NCBI RefSeq assembly: GCF_036013525.1
Contig: NZ_CP107853.1
Location: 9,052,001-9,116,000, forward strand
Source of the DNA: Nonomuraea sp. NBC_00507
GTDB lineage: Bacteria > Actinomycetota > Actinomycetes > Streptosporangiales > Streptosporangiaceae
DNA length: 64,000 nt
Direction: 5' to 3'
Within the stretch, counting starts at the first letter, position 1. Every line of letters begins with the position of its first letter. A program made the position numbers and the translations under genes. The notes below the pieces were generated by a model. It did no database searches. It was given only the letters and a program-made list of their open reading frames with translations, and was not told the origin of the DNA. Of this stretch, positions 45,481 through 53,527 are shown piece by piece.

Positions 45481-46448
45481 TGCACACGCGTCTGTATAGG
45501 AACGGCGTCCTCGAGAAGGAAGGGTTCCCCATCGAGGAGGTCTCCGACTATGTAGAGGATCCCGACAACCTCGTCTGGTTCGACCTGTGCTCGCCGTCCC
45601 CCGAGGACCTCGGCATGATCGGGGAGGAGCTGGGGCTGCACGAGCTGGCGGTCGAGGACGTGCTGTCCGACCATCAGCGGCCGAAGGTCGACGTTTACGA
45701 CAACCACCTGTTCATCACCGCTTACCACGTGCACTTCGACGACGACCGGCTGGACCCCGTCGAGGTGAACGTCTTCGTCACCGCCAACGCCCTGGTGACC
45801 GTCCGCGAGAGCGACCACTTCGACATCCGTGAAGTCGTCAAGCGCTGGGACGCCAATGCCCGCCTGGCCGGGCACGGGGTGGGCTTCCTGCTGCACGGCC
45901 TGCTGGACTACATCGTCGACGCCCAGTTCGACCTCGTCCAGGACCTCGACGGGCAGGCCGAGGCGCTGGAGGAGTCGCTGTTCGAGGACGAGGTGCGCGA
46001 CGCCAGGCAGCTGCAGCACGAGATGTACGTGCTGCGCAAGAACACCGCCAGGCTCCGCAAGATCACTTTACCGATGCGCGAGGTGCTCGGCACCCTGCTC
46101 CGCCGCGACCAGGCGCTCGTCGCCGACCCGGTGATGGTCCCGTACTACCAGGACGTCTACGACCACGTGCTGCGCGTGACCGAGTGGCTGGAGTCGATCC
46201 GCGACATGATCGCGAACGTCCGCGAGACCCGCCTCGCCCAGCAGGGCTTCCGGCTCAACGAGATCATGAAGCGGGTCACCAGCTGGGCCGCGATCATCGC
46301 GGTGCCCACCATGATCACTGGTTTCTACGGCCAGAACGTGCCCTATCCGGGCTCCGGTGAGCCCTGGGGCTTCTGGATGTCCACGGTCCTGGTGGCGGTG
46401 GCGTCGGTGGCGCTCTACTCGGCGTTCAAGAAGAGGGACTGGTTGTGA
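45480..46448 (+). CDS. corA: CorA family Mg/Co transporter
   Basis: 322 residues. A long acidic cytoplasmic domain (1-255) precedes two C-terminal helices (about 262-283 and 296-315). The pore signature reads GFYGQNVPYPG: the universal GMN tripeptide is GQN here. CorA proteins form pentameric divalent-cation channels. The Met-to-Gln change in the selectivity loop may alter ion preference, though the helix and loop context is otherwise normal. GTG start overlapping the DUF72 stop. Confidence 0.87.
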   Translation: MHTRLYRNGVLEKEGFPIEEVSDYVEDPDNLVWFDLCSPSPEDLGMIGEELGLHELAVEDVLSDHQRPKVDVYDNHLFITAYHVHFDDDRLDPVEVNVFVTANALVTVRESDHFDIREVVKRWDANARLAGHGVGFLLHGLLDYIVDAQFDLVQDLDGQAEALEESLFEDEVRDARQLQHEMYVLRKNTARLRKITLPMREVLGTLLRRDQALVADPVMVPYYQDVYDHVLRVTEWLESIRDMIANVRETRLAQQGFRLNEIMKRVTSWAAIIAVPTMITGFYGQNVPYPGSGEPWGFWMSTVLVAVASVALYSAFKKRDWL

Positions 46449-46899
46449 GGTGCGATGGGCCGCCGAACATGGCCCCATCGTAGGGCGGGCGGCAGGGCTC
46501 GCCCCTGACCTCGAGCGTCTGCTCCACCGTCAGTCGTACCTCGGCCGCCCCGGCATCCGGGAAGAGCGGCAGGCAGCGGCCGCCGGCCAGCAGAGTGCGG
46601 CGGCCGATCGACGTGGTCAGCAGCGACAGCTCCGCATACGTGGCCGGCTCGGCCAGGCGCACCATCCAGGCGCCCGTCCGCGTCCGGCTGCGGGCGCCCT
46701 CCAGCGCGTAGTAGTCGAGGACGCTCTCGTTCTCCGAGACGACCGCCCGCATGGTGAAACGACGGCCCTCGACCGTGAACACTTCCGCCGCCGGCGCCTT
46801 GTAGATCGAATGCACGTACCCGATCTGGAAGCCGCCGGAGACGGGCAGGCCGTTCACGGTGAGGCGCCCGACGCCGCCGCCGGAGCCGAGCGCCATCAC
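46426..46899 (-). CDS. DUF1850 protein of TAXI-TRAP operon
   Basis: 157 residues from GTG 46899. IGYVHSIYKAPAAEVF near 27, VLDYYALEG near 63 and GRRTLLAGGRCLPLF near 98 match DUF1850, which accompanies TAXI-type TRAP transporters. The canonical start would cut a likely N-terminal export helix: the frame continues upstream through IRLLLAIAAV to a CTG at 46929 that has AAGGAAAAG just ahead and overlaps the receptor gene stop. No ATG, GTG or TTG exists there, so a CTG start is possible. The 3' end overlaps the convergent corA gene by 23 bp. Confidence 0.8.
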   Translation of the reverse strand: MMALGSGGGVGRLTVNGLPVSGGFQIGYVHSIYKAPAAEVFTVEGRRFTMRAVVSENESVLDYYALEGARSRTRTGAWMVRLAEPATYAELSLLTTSIGRRTLLAGGRCLPLFPDAGAAEVRLTVEQTLEVRGEPCRPPYDGAMFGGPSHLTTSPSS

Positions 46900-46925
46900 C
46901 GCCGCGATCGCCAGTAGCAGCCTGA

Positions 46926-47873
46926 TCAGGCCTTTTCCTTGAAGTAGCGGGCCGCGCCCGGGTGCAGCTCGACCGGGGCCACCTCCTGGCCGAGCTTCAG
47001 GTCGAGCTTCTTGGCCTCCGGGTGCACGGCCGACAGCTCCGTCTTCTTCTCGAAGAGGGTCTTGGTGATGTCGTACGCGAGCTGCTCGCTCATCTTGTCG
47101 GGCACCAGCAGCACGTTGCCGATGCCGACGGTCTTCAGCGTGCCGTCCAGCTTGTAGACGGACATGTCGACGTCGAGGGAGACGTACTGCTGCCCGTACG
47201 TCGACTGCATCTTCGTCAGCACGTCGGACGTGTCGAGCATCTTCATGTCCGGCTTGCTCGTGGCGAGGTCGGTGATGCCGGCGGTGGGCAGGCCGCCGAC
47301 CCAGAAGAACGCGTCGATCGTGCCGTCCTTGGCGGCCTGCACCGACTCGTTGATCGACAGCTGCTGCTTGGTGACGTCGGTGTCGGGGTTCAGACCGGCC
47401 GCCTCCAGCATGCGCCGGGCCACCACCTGGGTGCCGGAGTTGGCCGGGCCGAGCGAGACGCGCTTGCCCTTGAGGTCGGCCACGGTGGTCGCCTCGACGC
47501 CGGGGGCGACCACGACGTGCGCGTAGTTGTCGTAGATGCGGGCGATGGCCTTGATCGGCTGCTTGGCGGTGAAGGTGTCCTTGCCGTTGACCGCGTCGGC
47601 CGCCGTGTCGATCTGGGAGAAGCCGATGTCGGCCTTGCCGCCGGCCAGCAGCTTGATGTTCTCGACCGAGGCCGAGGTGACCGACGCGGTGGCCTGGGTG
47701 TTGGCGATGCTCGCCGACAGCTGCTTGGCCAGGCCGCCGCCGTAGACGTAGTAGACGCCCGTCGTGCCGCCGGTGGCGATCGACAGCCGGTTGCCCGATC
47801 CTCCGGCGCCTCCGCCGCCGCAGCCCGCCACGGTCAGGACGGCTGCGGCGACTATCGCAATGGTCCGCTTCAC
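46926..47873 (-). CDS. TAXI-family TRAP transporter receptor (lipoprotein)
   Basis: 315 residues. Lipoprotein signal with lipobox VAGC (Cys near 18) followed by a Gly-rich linker. ATGGTTGVYYVYGGGLAK near 32-50, SVENIKLLAGGKADIGFSQ near 68, and GKRVSLGPANSGTQVVARR near 134 are typical of TAXI receptors. It binds a solute outside the membrane (organic acid, glutamate-like or other) for sodium- or proton-driven uptake. The GTG start overlaps the permease gene stop by 3 bp. Confidence 0.9.
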   Translation of the reverse strand: MKRTIAIVAAAVLTVAGCGGGGAGGSGNRLSIATGGTTGVYYVYGGGLAKQLSASIANTQATASVTSASVENIKLLAGGKADIGFSQIDTAADAVNGKDTFTAKQPIKAIARIYDNYAHVVVAPGVEATTVADLKGKRVSLGPANSGTQVVARRMLEAAGLNPDTDVTKQQLSINESVQAAKDGTIDAFFWVGGLPTAGITDLATSKPDMKMLDTSDVLTKMQSTYGQQYVSLDVDMSVYKLDGTLKTVGIGNVLLVPDKMSEQLAYDITKTLFEKKTELSAVHPEAKKLDLKLGQEVAPVELHPGAARYFKEKA

Positions 47874-49864
47874 GATGGGTTCCTTCTCCTTCTTCTGACG
47901 AGATGCACGCCGGCGGCCACGGCCAGCACGGCCAGGCCCGCGGCGATGGGGACGGGCTCGAGGAACAGCAGCAGCACCGCGGCCACCGCCGCCAGCAGCC
48001 GCTCGGGCACGCCGGTCAGGCCGCCCGTGGCCATGGCGAGCGCGGCCACCGCTACCGCCGACACCGCGGCCATCAGCAGCACGGTCCCGATCGGCCCCTG
48101 CCCGAGCAGGGCCTGGCCGTTCGGCGTCAGCACGAACGCGAACGGCACCAGGAACGCGGGCAGCGTGTACCGCCAGGTCATCATCATCGTCTTGTACGTG
48201 TTGCCGCCGGTGATCGCGGCCGCCGCGACCGCCGACAGCGCGGTGGGCGGGCTCACCTCCGACAGCACCGCGTAGTAGAAGACGAACATGTACGCCTCGG
48301 CCTGGGAGACGCCGAGCGTGGTGAGCGCCGGGCCGATGATCACGGCCGCGATGATGAAGCTGGCGGTCACCGGCACGGCCAGGCCCAGCAGCATGACGGC
48401 GAGGCCGGACATGACCGTGGTGAGGATGAGGTTGCCGGCGGCGAAGTCCACGATGATCGCGCTGAGGTTGAGCCCGAGGCCGGTCTGGGTGATGACGCCG
48501 ACGATGATGCCCGCCGCCGCGCACACGGCCGTCACGGGCAGCACCTCCAGCGTGCCCTTCGCCAGCGCCTGTCCGACGCGCTTGGGCGTCATCCGGTGCC
48601 GGGGGTCGAGGAACGACAGCGCGAACGCCACGGCCGTGGCGATCACCACGGACTGGAACGCCGACCGGTCCAGCGCCATCAGCACGATGATGAGGATGAG
48701 CGAGCTGAAGTGGTAGCCGAAGCGCAGCAGCAGCTTGCCCGCCTTGGGCGCGTCCACCGGCACGGCGTGGGTGCCGAAGCGGCGCGAGTCGACCTCGATG
48801 GCCAGGAAGATACCCAGGTAGTACAGGATCGTGGGGATCGTCGCGTACAGGAGCACCTCGAGGTAGCTGACCCTGAGGTATTCGGCGATGATGAACGCCG
48901 CGGCGCCCAGCGTGGGCGGCGACAGGATGGCGCCGATGCCGCCGGCCGCCAGGATGCCGCCGGCCGGCTCCTTCGGGTAGCCGGCCCGGCGCAGCACCGG
49001 CCAGGCCACGCTGCCGAGGCTGACCGTGGTCGCCACGCCCGAGCCGGAGACCGTGCCGAGCAGGAAGCCGGCCGTGGTGACGGTGCGGCCCGGGGCGGAG
49101 CGGGAGTTGCGGAAGGCGGCGAAGCTCAGGTCGATGAAGAAGCGGCTCGCCCCCGAGAAGTCGAGCACGGCGCCGTAGATCGTGAAGAGGACGATGTAGC
49201 TGGCGGCCACCTGCATCGGCACGCCGAAGAAGCCTTCGGTGCCGGTGTAGAGCTGCGAGACGATCTGGGCGAGGTCGAAACCGCGATGCCCGATCGTCCA
49301 GTCAATCGGCAGATATGCCCCGTAGTAGGCATAAATCAGGAAAATGAGGCAGATGATGGTCAGGGCCCAGCCGACGGTCCGCCGTACCGCCTCCAGCAGC
49401 AGCACCGTCAGCGCCAGCCCCGCCACGATGTCGAGGCCCGTCAGCGCCGCGCCCGATCCCCGGTCGCGGAACGCGTCGATGTCGGCCAGCGGATAGACCA
49501 GGACCGCCAGCGCGGCGGCGGCCAGCAGCCAGTCGGCCACAGTGGGCCGCTCGGTCCTGGCCCCGGCCGGTGGGCCGGCCTCGTCGGCGGCGGCGACCAT
49601 GGCGGGTTCGCGGCGCAGCCTGCTCACCCACGACGACAGCCCCGAGCGGTAACACAGGAACACCAGCGGCAACGCCACCGCCAGGAATGTCATCCGATGT
49701 TCGAGCGCCTCGACCGGCCGGAACACCACCACCAGCGAGTAGACCGACAACAACCCGCCCACGATCCACACGCCGAGGCGGAGCGCCCCGCCCAGGTGTC
49801 GCGCCGGGCGCTCCTGCTCGTGGGCGGAGACCAGCTCGGCCTCACGATCGCTCAGCTCGGTCAC
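47870..49864 (-). CDS. fused TRAP transporter permease (4TM/12TM)
   Basis: 664 residues with at least sixteen hydrophobic segments. The N-terminal part corresponds to the small DctQ-like subunit and the remainder to DctM, including FLLGTVSGSGVATTVSLGS near 255 and GGILAAGGIGAILSPPTLGAAAF near 290 (read GGILAAGGIGAILSPPTLG). This is the fused permease of TAXI-type TRAP systems. A GGGGAGG ribosome binding site precedes the ATG. Operon order: permease, receptor, DUF1850. Confidence 0.92.
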   Translation of the reverse strand: MTELSDREAELVSAHEQERPARHLGGALRLGVWIVGGLLSVYSLVVVFRPVEALEHRMTFLAVALPLVFLCYRSGLSSWVSRLRREPAMVAAADEAGPPAGARTERPTVADWLLAAAALAVLVYPLADIDAFRDRGSGAALTGLDIVAGLALTVLLLEAVRRTVGWALTIICLIFLIYAYYGAYLPIDWTIGHRGFDLAQIVSQLYTGTEGFFGVPMQVAASYIVLFTIYGAVLDFSGASRFFIDLSFAAFRNSRSAPGRTVTTAGFLLGTVSGSGVATTVSLGSVAWPVLRRAGYPKEPAGGILAAGGIGAILSPPTLGAAAFIIAEYLRVSYLEVLLYATIPTILYYLGIFLAIEVDSRRFGTHAVPVDAPKAGKLLLRFGYHFSSLILIIVLMALDRSAFQSVVIATAVAFALSFLDPRHRMTPKRVGQALAKGTLEVLPVTAVCAAAGIIVGVITQTGLGLNLSAIIVDFAAGNLILTTVMSGLAVMLLGLAVPVTASFIIAAVIIGPALTTLGVSQAEAYMFVFYYAVLSEVSPPTALSAVAAAAITGGNTYKTMMMTWRYTLPAFLVPFAFVLTPNGQALLGQGPIGTVLLMAAVSAVAVAALAMATGGLTGVPERLLAAVAAVLLLFLEPVPIAAGLAVLAVAAGVHLVRRRRRNPS

Positions 49865-49893
49865 GACGTCCTCCCCGACACGCGTTGCAGGGA

Positions 49894-49911
49894 CTTTACG
49901 AGCCCTTTACG
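49894..49911. promoter_or_regulatory. 11-nt-spaced direct repeat before TRAP operon
   Basis: CTTTACG occurs at 49894-49900 and 49905-49911, an 11-base period on one face of the helix, 30-47 bp upstream of the permease start. Such direct repeats are used by OmpR-type regulators. Only two copies are present, so this is tentative. Confidence 0.25.
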
Positions 49912-49951
49912 TGATCAGGGAAGACTCCGTTACCTTATTGATTTCCGCCCG

Positions 49952-51127
49952 TCAGACGAACGGTCGCGAATCCGCGGCCAAACGCTCAAGGGGCACCTCG
50001 CCCATCTGGCTCCCGTCGCGCCGCCGTACCGCCGCCTGCCCGCTCGCCACCTCGCGCGGCCCCACCACGAGCTGGTACGGCACCAGCCGGTGCGCCCGGA
50101 TCCTGGCCCCGAGGCTGCCCCGGTCGGCGGGCGCGAGCTCGGCTCGCAGCCCCGCGGCCAGGCAGCGCCGCAGCAGGTCTTCGGCGGCCGGCAGCTCGGC
50201 GTCCGACAGCGGCAGCACCACCGCCTGCACGGGTGCCAGCCACGCGGGGAACGCGCCGCCGTGCACCTCGATGAGGTGCGCGACCAGGCGTTCGAGGCCG
50301 CCGACGACGCTGCGGTGCACCATGGCGGGCCGATGTCCGCCGACGTAGCGCAGGTCGAAACGCCCGGGCATGTACTGGTCCACCTGAACGGTGGACAGGG
50401 TGTTCTCGCGTCCGGCCGGGTCGGCGATCTGGATGTCGATCTTCGGCCCGTAGAAGGCGCCCTCACCGCGCTCCTCGTCGTAGGCCTGGCCGCGTTCCTT
50501 GAGCACCTCGCGCAGGATCGCCTCGGAGGCCGCCCACATCTCCGGGTCGTCGACGTACTTGCCGCCGTCGCCGCGCAGCGACAGCCGGTAGCGTGCGGCC
50601 CGGATGCCGAGCTGGACGTGCGCGGCCTCGATCAGGTCGAGCGCGGCCGACACCTCGGCGGCGGCCTGCTCCGGTGGGCAGAACACATGGCCGTCGTTGA
50701 GCTGGATGGACCGGACCCTGGTCAGGCCGCCGAGGACGCCGGACAGCTCCGAGCGGTACTGGCCGCCCAGCTCGGCCAGGCGCAGCGGCAGCTCGCGATG
50801 ACTTCGCTGCCGCGAGCGGTAGATGAGCGCGTGGTGCGGGCACAGGCTGGGGCGCAGCACGAACTCCTCGCCGCCCACGTTCATGGGCGGGAACATGTCG
50901 TCGGCGTAGTGCGCCCAGTGGCCGGAGCGCTCATACAGCTCGCGTTTGCCCAGCACGGGCGAGTTGACGTGCAGGTAGCCGTGGCGGCGCTCCAGCTCGT
51001 GGACGTAGTCCTCGATGGCCTTGCGCATCGCCGCGCCGGCGGGCAGCCAGAAGGGCAGGCCGGCGCCGATCATCGGGTCGGTGTCGAAGATGCCCAGCTC
51101 ACGGCCGAGCTTGCGGTGGTCGTTCAT
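49952..51127 (-). CDS. thrS: short threonyl-tRNA synthetase paralogue
   Basis: 391 residues containing the class II catalytic core (about 15-275) and the C-terminal anticodon-binding domain (285-390), but no TGS or editing domains. FVLRPSLCPHHALIYRSR carries the zinc Cys of motif 2 region near 98; YRSELSGVLGGLTRVRSI near 130, NDGHVFC near 150 with the zinc His, and MVHRSVVGGLERL near 265 with the second His and motif 3. It should charge tRNA-Thr but lacks proofreading. Such duplicates may provide resistance to ThrRS inhibitors or stress supply. The upstream leader (51134-51254) indicates threonine-responsive control. Confidence 0.9.
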   Translation of the reverse strand: MNDHRKLGRELGIFDTDPMIGAGLPFWLPAGAAMRKAIEDYVHELERRHGYLHVNSPVLGKRELYERSGHWAHYADDMFPPMNVGGEEFVLRPSLCPHHALIYRSRQRSHRELPLRLAELGGQYRSELSGVLGGLTRVRSIQLNDGHVFCPPEQAAAEVSAALDLIEAAHVQLGIRAARYRLSLRGDGGKYVDDPEMWAASEAILREVLKERGQAYDEERGEGAFYGPKIDIQIADPAGRENTLSTVQVDQYMPGRFDLRYVGGHRPAMVHRSVVGGLERLVAHLIEVHGGAFPAWLAPVQAVVLPLSDAELPAAEDLLRRCLAAGLRAELAPADRGSLGARIRAHRLVPYQLVVGPREVASGQAAVRRRDGSQMGEVPLERLAADSRPFV

Positions 51128-51133
51128 GATGAT

Positions 51134-51182
51134 CCTTTCCAAGGAAAGGGCGAACGACCAGCTCCCGGGCGTTCGCCCGGGA
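51134..51182 (-). promoter_or_regulatory. nested competing hairpins ahead of thrS paralogue
   Basis: Three perfect pairings are visible on the transcript. A: TCCCGGGC / GCCCGGGA with loop GAAC (51163-51182). B: GGGCGAACG (51170-51178) with CGTTCGCCC (51148-51156). C: CCTTTCC-TT-GGAAAGG (51134-51149), whose right arm is the ribosome binding site six bases before the ATG. A and B share bases and B and C share two, so they compete. There is no U-run, which favours control of translation over transcription termination. Confidence 0.7.
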
Positions 51183-51191
51183 AGCATGGAG

Positions 51192-51254
51192 TCAGCGCGC
51201 CGGGACGGGGTCCGGCGTCGTCGTGGCGAAGACAAAGGCGCGCTGCATGTCCAT
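51192..51254 (-). CDS. threonine leader peptide of thrS paralogue
   Basis: A 20-codon ORF begins at ATG 51254 and stops at TGA 51192-51194. The peptide begins MDMQRAFVFA, then three consecutive ACG threonine codons, then ends PDPVPAR. The stop is 10 nt before hairpin A. A leader with a run of codons for the amino acid handled by the downstream enzyme is the hallmark of ribosome-mediated attenuation. GTG 51257 is an alternative start one codon upstream. Confidence 0.7.
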   Translation of the reverse strand: MDMQRAFVFATTTPDPVPAR

Positions 51255-51330
51255 CACGGTAACATCCCGACGCTTGTGAAAAAAAGTTTCAAGAAGACCT
51301 CAAGGATTGGCAAATGATATAAAGGACGCC

Positions 51331-52302
51331 GTGGCCGAGATCACCCTGGACGTCCGCCAGTTACAGGCGTTCGCCGAGGTCGGCTACCAGGTGGCGGGCG
51401 GCGGCGACGCGCACGCGGCGATGGCCGCGCTGCGCCGGGTTGTCCCCCTCGACGCGTATGAGTTCGTCGCGTTCGACCCCGCCACCGGGCGGCACCACAG
51501 CGTCGTCTCCGACGGGCACCGGCGCATCGACCGGGACGCCGCCGAGGAATACGCCGGGCTGGCGGCGTACCGCAGGGCCCTGGCCACCCGCGCGCCCGTG
51601 TGCATGCCGGAGCCGGACACCGAGCGTTACTTCCGCCGCCACCTGGCCCCTTACGGCTGGCGGGCCGGCCTGACCGCGCCGCTGTTCCTGCGCGAGGGCC
51701 GCTACACGGGGCTGCTCCACCTCGCCTCCAGGCAGGCCTTTCCCTACCTCACCGGGGCCCTCGTGGCGGCGGTGAGCCCGATGCTGGCGCACGTCACCGA
51801 CCTGACCCGGTGCGTGATCGACCCGGTGGGGCTGCCGCCCGACTTCCGCGCGGTCGCCTTCGACCGGCTCGGGGCCCGCCGCGAGGTCCCCGGGCGCGAC
51901 ATGTCGGCCGCGTTATGGGACGAACCGGCGATGGCCGCGTACGCCAGGGCGTTCATCGACTCGCGCGAGCTGAGCAGGCACGGCCTCTGGCTGGACGGCG
52001 ACGGGCGCTGGCACGAGCTGCGGCTGCTCAGGGCGGGGGTCGGGTTCCAAGGGTCGCTGCAGGGCGCGGTCGCCGCCGAGCGGATGTGCGCGTTGCCGTA
52101 CGAGCTGACCGGCCGGGAGGTGGACGTCCTCACGCGGGTCGCGGCCGGCGACTCCAACCCCCAGATCGCCGCCGCGCTCGTGCTCAGCGTCCGCACGGTC
52201 ACCACCCACCTGGAGCACATCTTCGCCAAGCTGGGCTGCGACAGCCGCACGCGCCTCACCACCAAGGCCCTCGCCGAGGGCCTGTGCCGCCTGGACGTCT
52301 AA
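51331..52302 (+). CDS. LuxR-type transcriptional regulator with GAF-like domain
   Basis: 323 residues from GTG 51331. Residues 15-160 resemble a GAF sensor domain (YEFVAFDPATGRHHS, LTAPLFLREGRYTGLLHLAS). The C-terminal LuxR helix-turn-helix is LPYELTGREVDVLTRVAAG then NPQIAAALVLSVRTVTTHLEHIFAKLG near 285-312. AAAGGA precedes the GTG; the frame stays open to a TTG at 51307. It is divergent from the thrS paralogue and may regulate it. Its stop overlaps the convergent ATPase gene. Confidence 0.85.
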   Translation: MAEITLDVRQLQAFAEVGYQVAGGGDAHAAMAALRRVVPLDAYEFVAFDPATGRHHSVVSDGHRRIDRDAAEEYAGLAAYRRALATRAPVCMPEPDTERYFRRHLAPYGWRAGLTAPLFLREGRYTGLLHLASRQAFPYLTGALVAAVSPMLAHVTDLTRCVIDPVGLPPDFRAVAFDRLGARREVPGRDMSAALWDEPAMAAYARAFIDSRELSRHGLWLDGDGRWHELRLLRAGVGFQGSLQGAVAAERMCALPYELTGREVDVLTRVAAGDSNPQIAAALVLSVRTVTTHLEHIFAKLGCDSRTRLTTKALAEGLCRLDV

Positions 52303-52763
52303 GCGGGCACCCCGGCGGGCATCCTGGCCTGCAGCAGTTCGAACCACACCGTCGTCGACCCGGCCTCCCGCGTGAACCCCCAGCGGTGGCTGATCGCCTC
52401 GATCAGCGGCAGGCCGCGCCCGCTGGTGGCCTGCGTGCTGGTACGGCACACGCACGGCGGCCCGTCCGAGCCCGCGTCCGACACGCAGACCCGCACCGCC
52501 GAGTCCGAGTGGGTCACGGCCACCGTGAACGAGCCGCCCGCGCCGGACCTGGTGTGCAGGATCGCATTCGTGGCCAGCTCACTGGTGAGCAGCACCACAT
52601 CGTCATAGAGCGGATGATCGCGCCCGAGCGCGGCCGTCACGATCCCCCTGGCCCGGGACACCTGGGACGGAATCCCCGGCAACCGGACCATGAGATCGCG
52701 CGAGCCGAGCGGATCACCCCCGTTGGCACGGTGCAAGTCCGGTGCCACGGCGACCTCCCCCAT
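52299..52763 (-). CDS. ATP-binding protein, RsbW-like anti-sigma fold
   Basis: 154 residues from ATG 52763. HATPase_c_2 motifs: N box LTSELATNAILHT near 64-76, G1 box VCVSDAGSDGP near 97-107, and G2 box SGRGLPLIEAISHRWG near 118-133. Such small ATPases bind anti-sigma-factor antagonists or sigma factors, many in actinomycetes. AGGGG lies 8 nt upstream of the start; an earlier ATG at 52793 is possible. No partner is adjacent. Confidence 0.85.
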   Translation of the reverse strand: MGEVAVAPDLHRANGGDPLGSRDLMVRLPGIPSQVSRARGIVTAALGRDHPLYDDVVLLTSELATNAILHTRSGAGGSFTVAVTHSDSAVRVCVSDAGSDGPPCVCRTSTQATSGRGLPLIEAISHRWGFTREAGSTTVWFELLQARMPAGVPA

Positions 52764-52959
52764 AGTCGGGCCCCTAACCTCAGGCTGCGTCATGGGACGC
52801 GCTGGTGGCGGCCGGGAGGCCATTGCGAAAAGGTAGGAATGCCCTTTCCCAAGGTCGCCTGCACGACCGCCTGCGCCGACCGAGTACGCTGCGATCGACG
52901 AGTCGTCTAGGCCCGTGGGGAGCCGTCGTCGAGGCCCGTGGGGAAGCGGAGGAGGTCGC

Positions 52960-53427
52960 GTGAGCAGCCTGGAGGCCGTCTGGGTGCAGCCGTATGACCG
53001 GCCGGGGGCGGCGGTCGTGACCGGAGTCTTCGACATCCTGCACGTGGGACACGTGCGTTACCTGGGCGCGGTGGCGGCCCGCGGCCTGCCACTGGTCGTC
53101 GGCGTCGAGGACGACCCGCGGGTGCGCGCCTGGAAGGGTCCGAGCCGCCCGTTCAACCCGTCGGCGGAGCGCGCCGAGGTCCTGGCCGCCCTCCGCTTCG
53201 TCACCGGCGTCTTCATCGTGACCGGTCCGTCCGACGCCCACGGCCCCGAGGACTACATCGACCTCCTCGCCCCGATGCGACCCGCCGCCCTGGCACACAC
53301 CGCCGGCGACCCGCACGCGGGCGCCCGCGCGGCCGCGGCGGCGATCCTGGGGGCCGAGTGCTGGGAGATGGAGGCCATCCCGGGCCGCTCCACGACCCGC
53401 ATCGTGAACGCCGCCGGCAAAGGCTGA
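52960..53427 (+). CDS. cytidylyltransferase-fold nucleotidyltransferase
   Basis: 155 residues. GVFDILHVGHVRYL near 19-32 carries the HxGH nucleotidyl-transfer motif. The C-terminal ISSTxI-like motif is represented by PGRSTTRIVNAAG near 140. Members activate glycerol-3-phosphate, heptose or ethanolamine-phosphate with CTP or ATP. GTG 52960 with a GGAGG site 6-10 nt upstream. The neighbouring genes do not identify the substrate. Confidence 0.82.
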   Translation: MSSLEAVWVQPYDRPGAAVVTGVFDILHVGHVRYLGAVAARGLPLVVGVEDDPRVRAWKGPSRPFNPSAERAEVLAALRFVTGVFIVTGPSDAHGPEDYIDLLAPMRPAALAHTAGDPHAGARAAAAAILGAECWEMEAIPGRSTTRIVNAAGKG

Positions 53428-53527
53428 GCGTTCTCCGTATTCGTCCACAGAACAGAACAAGCTTCCAGGGCACCATGGGGACGCCGCTCAGCCGGTGAGA
53501 CCTTTCCTCATGCGTGAAGGAGCACAC

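Noticed and set aside
47903..51262. 1119-codon open frame on the plus strand
   Set aside because: It is antisense to the TRAP permease and the thrS paralogue; its translation is low-complexity Arg/Gly/His-rich and resembles no protein.
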